From an uncultured Chlamydiaceae bacterium (GTDB lineage: Bacteria > Chlamydiota > Chlamydiia > Chlamydiales > Parachlamydiaceae): a stretch of DNA of 10,420 bases. Position 1 is the first letter of the stretch; each line of letters starts with the position of its first letter. Below, piece by piece: positions 6,813 to 10,420 of this stretch. The position numbers were made by a program, and so were the translations under genes. The DNA lies in NCBI GenBank assembly GCA_945957185.1, contig CAMFKA010000060.1, forward strand, positions 1-10,420, read 5' to 3'. The notes under the pieces are model-generated. The model saw nothing but the letters and a program-made list of their open reading frames with translations, was not told the DNA's origin and did no database searches.

Positions 6813-7745
6813 ATGTTTCGTCAAATTTTAGTTCTAGCAACGGGTATCTGTATTTGCTGTTCACAGTTGTTTGCGGAATCACGCAGCAATGCAACATTCA
6901 AAAAAGGGGCGTTCTCCCCTCAAGCCGCGGTCCGTAATAAAGGAAATTTTCCCGGTTTGAACGATGTGAATGCAATTTTGCGCCCTCCCGCTTACCATTC
7001 TGGATTTTTCTCTTCCCTCTTAACTGTCATGGGATTTTTACAGGAGTGTGATCAAGCAAGTTGGGATGGATATTGCGTCGATTTTGCCGAAGAAGGAAGT
7101 TTTTATGAACCTTCCATGGGGAAAAACTGGTGGACCTATTACTTTGAACCGATTTGCAAAGTTCCCGAGTCAAAGTATGACGACAGATTTATTGCTGAAG
7201 AGCAAAAAATGCAGTACGGGTTAAACACGACGTTTCAGGATCGCACTGAAATCAATGGGATCATTCAAAAATATATCCATGTGAATGGCGCAATACAAGC
7301 CATTGTCGAGGAGGAAGCTGAGCTCTTATTTGGTAATGCTCCTGTTATCGGAGTCAATTACGTGCGCCCCGATAGAGTTTTCAGCCGCGCTAACAACAGT
7401 TTTTTCCATTTTTTTAATGGCGTCAACAAGCTGCTATTAGAAGACGATTTTGCTGATGCTAAAATTTTTGTGTCGACTGATGACAGTGAATTTCTACAGC
7501 AGATGATCGAACGATACGGCTCGAGAGTGGTTTACAGAGAGGTGCCTCGTTACGTCAATAACGTTAAACCTGCGTATGAGACTCTTCATCCTAACTTTGA
7601 CCGAGGACTAGATGAGCTAATCGAGTGCTTGCTCCTTGCCGAATGCCAAGCGATTGTGAGAACAAACTCCCACATGAGCGTGGTCGCTAGCCTCTTCAAT
7701 CCCACCTTACAGTTCATTACTGTCAGACAGCTGCGCTCGAACTAG
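6813..7745 (+). CDS. exported GT23/NodZ-like (fucosyltransferase-fold) protein
   Basis: A 310-aa protein with an N-terminal signal peptide: short basic start MFRQ, hydrophobic core ILVLATGICICC, and a probable cleavage after LFA (residue 21). The mature part resembles NodZ/alpha-1,6-fucosyltransferase-like proteins: an aromatic segment NWWTYYFEPI (105-114), a donor-site-like IGVNYVRPDR (179-188), KIFVSTDDSEF (217-227), and a C-terminal ECLLLAECQAIVRTNSHMSVVASLFNP (271-297) resembling the nucleotide-sugar-binding end of these enzymes. In catalytic relatives the first motif usually reads like GVHxRxTDK; here His is Asn and the usual Arg position is Val, so activity is uncertain. Export is also unexpected for an enzyme using GDP-sugars, so it may be secreted to a host or be a binding protein. 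It stands alone, divergent from the sugar operon, and is followed by a hairpin. The family call is by motif only. Confidence 0.66.
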   Translation: MFRQILVLATGICICCSQLFAESRSNATFKKGAFSPQAAVRNKGNFPGLNDVNAILRPPAYHSGFFSSLLTVMGFLQECDQASWDGYCVDFAEEGSFYEPSMGKNWWTYYFEPICKVPESKYDDRFIAEEQKMQYGLNTTFQDRTEINGIIQKYIHVNGAIQAIVEEEAELLFGNAPVIGVNYVRPDRVFSRANNSFFHFFNGVNKLLLEDDFADAKIFVSTDDSEFLQQMIERYGSRVVYREVPRYVNNVKPAYETLHPNFDRGLDELIECLLLAECQAIVRTNSHMSVVASLFNPTLQFITVRQLRSN

Positions 7746-7759
7746 TTGCTATTCCGTTC

Positions 7760-7788
7760 AACCCCTGATTTGATCACAATCAGGGGTT
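7760..7788 (+). terminator. hairpin terminator-like structure after the exported protein gene
   Basis: AACCCCTGATT (7760-7770) and AATCAGGGGTT (7778-7788) form a perfect 11-bp stem with a 7-nt loop, 14 bp after the stop codon. What follows is A-rich and mixed rather than an immediate T run; T-rich sequence appears only about 20 nt later. It probably ends or stabilises the upstream transcript and isolates the Rieske operon. Confidence 0.65.
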
Positions 7789-7854
7789 CAATAAAACGTT
7801 GAAAATTATTTCTTTAATTTTTTTCTCCCCCTTTGGTAGAGTGTCTGTTTATGC

Positions 7855-7861
7855 GGGGAGG
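7855..7861 (+). promoter_or_regulatory. strong ribosome binding site setting a GTG start
   Basis: GGGGAGG ends 5 nt before GTG 7867 but only 2 nt before TTG 7864, which is too close. This favours GTG as the start of the flavoprotein gene. The ATG at 7851 is in another frame and overlaps the ribosome site. Confidence 0.72.
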
Positions 7862-7866
7862 CTTTG

Positions 7867-9699
7867 GTGTCCGACGAATTTCTCGATGCCTACAAAGATA
7901 TTTACGATGTTGTGATTCCAGATCTGGATTACTATCTGCGTCAAATTGATTGCCGCGATGGTTGCCCCGTTAATACAGATCCGCGCGGTTACATGATCGC
8001 TCTCCACGCCGGAAAGCTTCTAGAGGGCTATAAAATCGCCCGCGGCCCCAACCCCTTTGCTTCGATCTGCGGGATGATTTGCGGCGCTCCCTGTGAGTCC
8101 AGCTGCCGACGCGACCGCGTCGATAAAACCCTCACAATACGAGCCCAAAAGCGGTATCTTGATGAATGGTTCGGTCTCGATAAAGAAGCCCATATCAAAT
8201 CGCTAGAGTTTAGCTACGCTCGCGGTTCCACCCACCCAACGCCAAACGGTCTGAAAGTTGCTTGCATCGGCGCAGGTGTGGCCTCGTTAACATGCGCTCA
8301 CGATCTTCTACGACTTGGATACGCTGTCGATGTTTACGAAATGATGCCCAAACCCGGAGGAATGCTCACCTATGGCGTCCCACGCTATCGCCTGAAAACC
8401 GACGTGATCTACAACGAAATCGCTGCGATCGAATATCTTGGAGCAAAAATCCACTACAACATGAAAGTGGGCAAAGATATCACCTTAACCGAACTGCAAG
8501 AGAAATACGACGCTGTCTTCTTGGGTATTGGTTTGTGGCTGTCAAGAGAGCTTCCTATTCCTGGAGCAGATGCTCCCGATGTTATCCGTGGAATCGAATA
8601 CCTGAGCGTAAGGTGCATGGGCGAAGAGTGGAAAGTGGGCGACCATGTGATCGTCATCGGTGGAGGAAACGTCGCCTACGACTGCGCCCGTTCGACAGTC
8701 CGCAATAACGCCAAAACGGTGCAGATGGTATGCCTCGAAAGCCGCGATGAACAAACCGCTGACGAATTCGAAATTGAAGATGGACTCGAAGAAGGGATTA
8801 AAATCCATAATCGCCTAGCTCCGATTGCTGTGGAAAGAGATGCCGACGGAAAAATCGTCGGTCTTCGCGTTCAGGAAATCACCTCTCTATTCGACTACAC
8901 CGGTCGATTTGCTCCGCAACTCGTTCCCAATGCGCAATTTGTCATTCCCTGCGACACCATAATCCTTGCCATCGGACAAATGATGGACACGACTTTTACT
9001 AATGGCTGGGATAAGAAAGAGGAGTTTAAAACTGACCGAGGGGTCATTAAAACTGAAAGAGGAACTTGCAGAACTTCCGTTAAAGGGGTCTACGCAGGCG
9101 GCGATGCCGCTTTTGGCGCGGCGCTTTTCATCACGGGGATTAGACATGGGCAAGAAGCGGCTCGTACGATTGATTCAGACCTTCAAGGAACTCGCCCCTA
9201 TCAAGAATTTGTAGGGGAGTTTACTCAAGTCACCCCGATGCGCGATAAGACGTACCTTCGAACCCCTTGGGCACTCCCTACGATGCAGCCTCCGGCTCTT
9301 CGTATTCATAATAATAACCTTGTCGAGAATAATTACACCGATCAAGAGGCTCATGAGCAGGCGAATCGCTGCTTACAATGTCATGTTAGCCCTGTATTTG
9401 ATGGATCACTATGTATCAAGTGCAACGGGTGTGTAGATGTGTGCCCCTGCAATTGCCTAAAGCAGGTTCCTATTAGCAAACTGAATCTCGATTTAGGAGA
9501 GGGGAATCTTAGAAGAGCTGTAGATAATTATTATGGCGTCGATTCCGCTAAAATGAGCGATGACGAGCTTGCCGAGATGGGAAGTGCGATGCTTAAAGAT
9601 GAAGATCTGTGTATACGCTGCGGTTTGTGCGCAGAAAAATGCCCTACACAGGCAGTAACGATGGATGCGATGAATTACTCTTTCAGATGGCTTGGATAG
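7867..9699 (+). CDS. GltD-like FAD/NAD(P)H oxidoreductase with C-terminal two-cluster ferredoxin domain
   Basis: About 610 aa, cytoplasmic. Residues 1-95 are the GltD-type N-terminal iron-sulfur domain with cysteines at 29, 33, 68, 72, 76 and 80. Next come the FAD fold (VACIGAGVASL near 131-141, with MPKPGGMLTYGVPRYRL), the NAD(P)H fold (VIGGGNVAYDCAR, glycines 265-267), and a closing FAD segment with IILAIGQ and GVYAGGDAAFGA. After a CLQC pair (502, 505), a C-terminal ferredoxin domain carries two [4Fe-4S] motifs: CIKCNGCVDVCPC (from 516) and CIRCGLCAEKCP (582-593). The protein is not a glutamate synthase subunit by context: no large subunit gene is near, and a CcoS-like and a Rieske gene follow after 7 nt and a further 3 nt. 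It probably passes electrons between NAD(P)H, ferredoxin and a membrane Rieske/cytochrome b complex. Codon choice is C-ending in the first two thirds and A/T-ending in the last third. The start is GTG; TTG at 7864 is the alternative. Confidence 0.88.
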   Translation: MSDEFLDAYKDIYDVVIPDLDYYLRQIDCRDGCPVNTDPRGYMIALHAGKLLEGYKIARGPNPFASICGMICGAPCESSCRRDRVDKTLTIRAQKRYLDEWFGLDKEAHIKSLEFSYARGSTHPTPNGLKVACIGAGVASLTCAHDLLRLGYAVDVYEMMPKPGGMLTYGVPRYRLKTDVIYNEIAAIEYLGAKIHYNMKVGKDITLTELQEKYDAVFLGIGLWLSRELPIPGADAPDVIRGIEYLSVRCMGEEWKVGDHVIVIGGGNVAYDCARSTVRNNAKTVQMVCLESRDEQTADEFEIEDGLEEGIKIHNRLAPIAVERDADGKIVGLRVQEITSLFDYTGRFAPQLVPNAQFVIPCDTIILAIGQMMDTTFTNGWDKKEEFKTDRGVIKTERGTCRTSVKGVYAGGDAAFGAALFITGIRHGQEAARTIDSDLQGTRPYQEFVGEFTQVTPMRDKTYLRTPWALPTMQPPALRIHNNNLVENNYTDQEAHEQANRCLQCHVSPVFDGSLCIKCNGCVDVCPCNCLKQVPISKLNLDLGEGNLRRAVDNYYGVDSAKMSDDELAEMGSAMLKDEDLCIRCGLCAEKCPTQAVTMDAMNYSFRWLG

Positions 9700-9706
9700 A
9701 AAATAT

Positions 9707-9841
9707 ATGTTTTGGTACATCAGTAGTTCCGTTGCCATGGGTTTTGCCGGTTTATTCATCTACATCTACTACTTCTACAAAGGGCAATTTGATGATATTG
9801 AAGATGTTAAATACCAAATGTTTCGAGAGGAAGAGCCTTAA
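9707..9841 (+). CDS. CcoS-like small membrane protein, 44 aa
   Basis: A short reading frame with ATG at 9707 and TAA at 9839-9841. Residues 2-24 form one hydrophobic membrane helix rich in aromatic residues (MFWYISSSVAMGFAGLFIYI and onward). It is followed by KGQFDDIEDVKYQMFREEEP, which matches the GQFDDLE...R/F-acidic tail that defines CcoS, the small protein needed to assemble cbb3 cytochrome oxidase. It sits 7 nt after the flavoprotein stop and 3 nt before the Rieske start, so it is clearly part of the operon. No cbb3 genes are visible here, so it may instead help assemble, or be a subunit of, the Rieske/cytochrome b complex. The short length lowers certainty, but the tight spacing and the tail motif support a real gene. 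Confidence 0.83.
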   Translation: MFWYISSSVAMGFAGLFIYIYYFYKGQFDDIEDVKYQMFREEEP

Positions 9842-9844
9842 GTT

Positions 9845-10357
9845 ATGCCGAAATTTCGCAATTCATTAAATGTCGATCCCAACGATAACGATCCTCAAGT
9901 TTCCCGCCGCTCCTTTTTGGCGATGATGGGTGTAGGGGCTTGTCTTGTGGGTGCAGGTTCCATTATGGGAGCTTCCATGATGGGGTTTTTATACCCCAAT
10001 GCGATGAAGATCCCTCCAAGCATCTTCTCTCTTGGACGTCCGGAAGAGTTACTTTCCCGCGATGGTAAAGTCTTCAATCCGAAGCAAAAAGTTTACATCG
10101 AAACGTTAGGCGGTAAAGTGCGAGTCCAAACGGCTGTGTGCACTCATTTGGGCTGCACTGTCAATGCTGTCGAAACAGGGTACTCTTGCCCATGCCACGG
10201 CTCAACCTACGATCAGTACGGCAGAAACACCGGTGGACCTGCTCCGCTACCTTTAGTCTATTTTCACGTGTTTAAGGGCGCTTCCGGTGAAATCATGGTA
10301 GATAAAACAAAAACGACACTCGATTGGAATGCCGCTTGGTATTCTGCAACGGTATAA
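9845..10357 (+). CDS. Rieske [2Fe-2S] iron-sulfur protein with Tat signal
   Basis: A 170-aa subunit of a quinol:cytochrome c reductase-type complex. The N-terminus has the twin-arginine motif SRRSFLAMMG (20-29) followed by a hydrophobic stretch to about residue 50, which acts as an export signal and membrane anchor. The cluster sits in CTHLGC and CPCHGS: by family knowledge the ligands are Cys99, His101, Cys115 and His118, with a Cys104-Cys117 disulfide. Ser120 and Tyr122 (GSTYD) are the residues that raise the redox potential in high-potential Rieske proteins. The loop GGPAPLPL follows as usual. The cluster domain would lie on the outer face of the membrane, taking electrons from quinol at a cytochrome b site and passing them to a cytochrome c. 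A ribosome site AGAGGAAGAG ends 9 nt before the ATG. The gene after it is probably cytochrome b. Confidence 0.94.
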   Translation: MPKFRNSLNVDPNDNDPQVSRRSFLAMMGVGACLVGAGSIMGASMMGFLYPNAMKIPPSIFSLGRPEELLSRDGKVFNPKQKVYIETLGGKVRVQTAVCTHLGCTVNAVETGYSCPCHGSTYDQYGRNTGGPAPLPLVYFHVFKGASGEIMVDKTKTTLDWNAAWYSATV

Positions 10358-10373
10358 CTTCTAGGGGATTGAA

Positions 10374-10420
10374 ATGGCTGTCTTTCAGGGAAAACAGCGC
10401 GAATCATGGGGAACCTACTT
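10374..10420 (+). CDS. start of next operon gene, probably cytochrome b subunit (partial)
   Basis: Only the first 15 complete codons are in the window (MAVFQGKQRESWGTY), running off the right edge. The ATG has AGGGG 6 nt upstream and follows the Rieske stop by 16 nt, so translation start is well supported. A short polar lead with an aromatic residue fits the N-terminal cytoplasmic segment of a cytochrome b, the usual gene after a Rieske gene. Identity rests on synteny alone. Confidence 0.5.
   Translation, partial: MAVFQGKQRESWGTY

Noticed and set aside
7799..7842. Sigma-70 promoter for the Rieske operon
   Set aside because: TTGAAA at 7799-7804 has no acceptable -10 at 16-18 bp, and TAGAGT at 7837-7842 has only a weak -35; a promoter is expected here but no exact site can be supported.
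8266..8290. Apparent loss of the third glycine in the first FAD-binding motif of the flavoprotein (serine instead)
   Set aside because: Related enzymes such as dihydropyrimidine dehydrogenase also have GxGPAS here, so serine is not a defect; only the Pro to Val change is less common.
7867..9699. Glutamate synthase small subunit (gltD)
   Set aside because: The fold matches, but the extra C-terminal ferredoxin domain and the Rieske operon context argue for a different role.

Overview
The window comes from a Gram-negative-type bacterium of moderate, slightly AT-leaning base composition. It holds a truncated rRNA methyltransferase gene, a five-gene minus-strand operon for an unusual nucleotide sugar, a divergent gene for an exported glycosyltransferase-like protein, and the start of a plus-strand operon for a Rieske-type electron-transfer complex. 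The Rieske/FeS-flavoprotein operon, the exported NodZ/fucosyltransferase-like protein and the HEAT-like protein would fit an environmental chlamydia or another PVC-group bacterium. That assignment is an impression from gene content; no marker gene in the window proves it.

Layout. (1) 2-424 (+): 3' part of rsmD. (2) 425-653: a convergent intergenic region filled by one 190-bp palindromic element (449-638) with perfect 51-bp arms and an inner imperfect palindrome on the same dyad axis. (3) 654-6669 (-): operon read right to left as a WbpA-like UDP-GlcNAc 6-dehydrogenase, a WbpE-like PLP aminotransferase, a WbpB-WbpD-like fusion (3-dehydrogenase plus N-acetyltransferase), a WbpI/WecB-like 2-epimerase, and a HEAT-like protein of unknown function. 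The last four genes are joined by three successive 4-nt ATGA overlaps. (4) 6670-6812: divergent promoter region. (5) 6813-7745 (+): signal-peptide-bearing GT23/NodZ-like protein with an altered donor-site motif, followed by a terminator-like hairpin. (6) 7867-10420 (+): GltD-like flavoprotein with a C-terminal two-cluster ferredoxin domain, a 44-aa CcoS-like membrane protein, a Tat-exported Rieske protein, and the first codons of a further gene, probably the cytochrome b subunit.

How the genes work together. The minus-strand operon contains every activity needed to turn UDP-GlcNAc into UDP-2,3-diacetamido-2,3-dideoxy-mannuronic acid (oxidation at C6, oxidation at C3, transamination, N-acetylation, C2 epimerisation), a sugar donor for O-antigen or similar surface glycans. 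It carries no glycosyltransferase of its own. The right-hand operon looks like a quinol-oxidising Rieske/cytochrome b complex with an attached NAD(P)H- or ferredoxin-linked flavoprotein, so it concerns respiration and redox balance rather than glycan synthesis.
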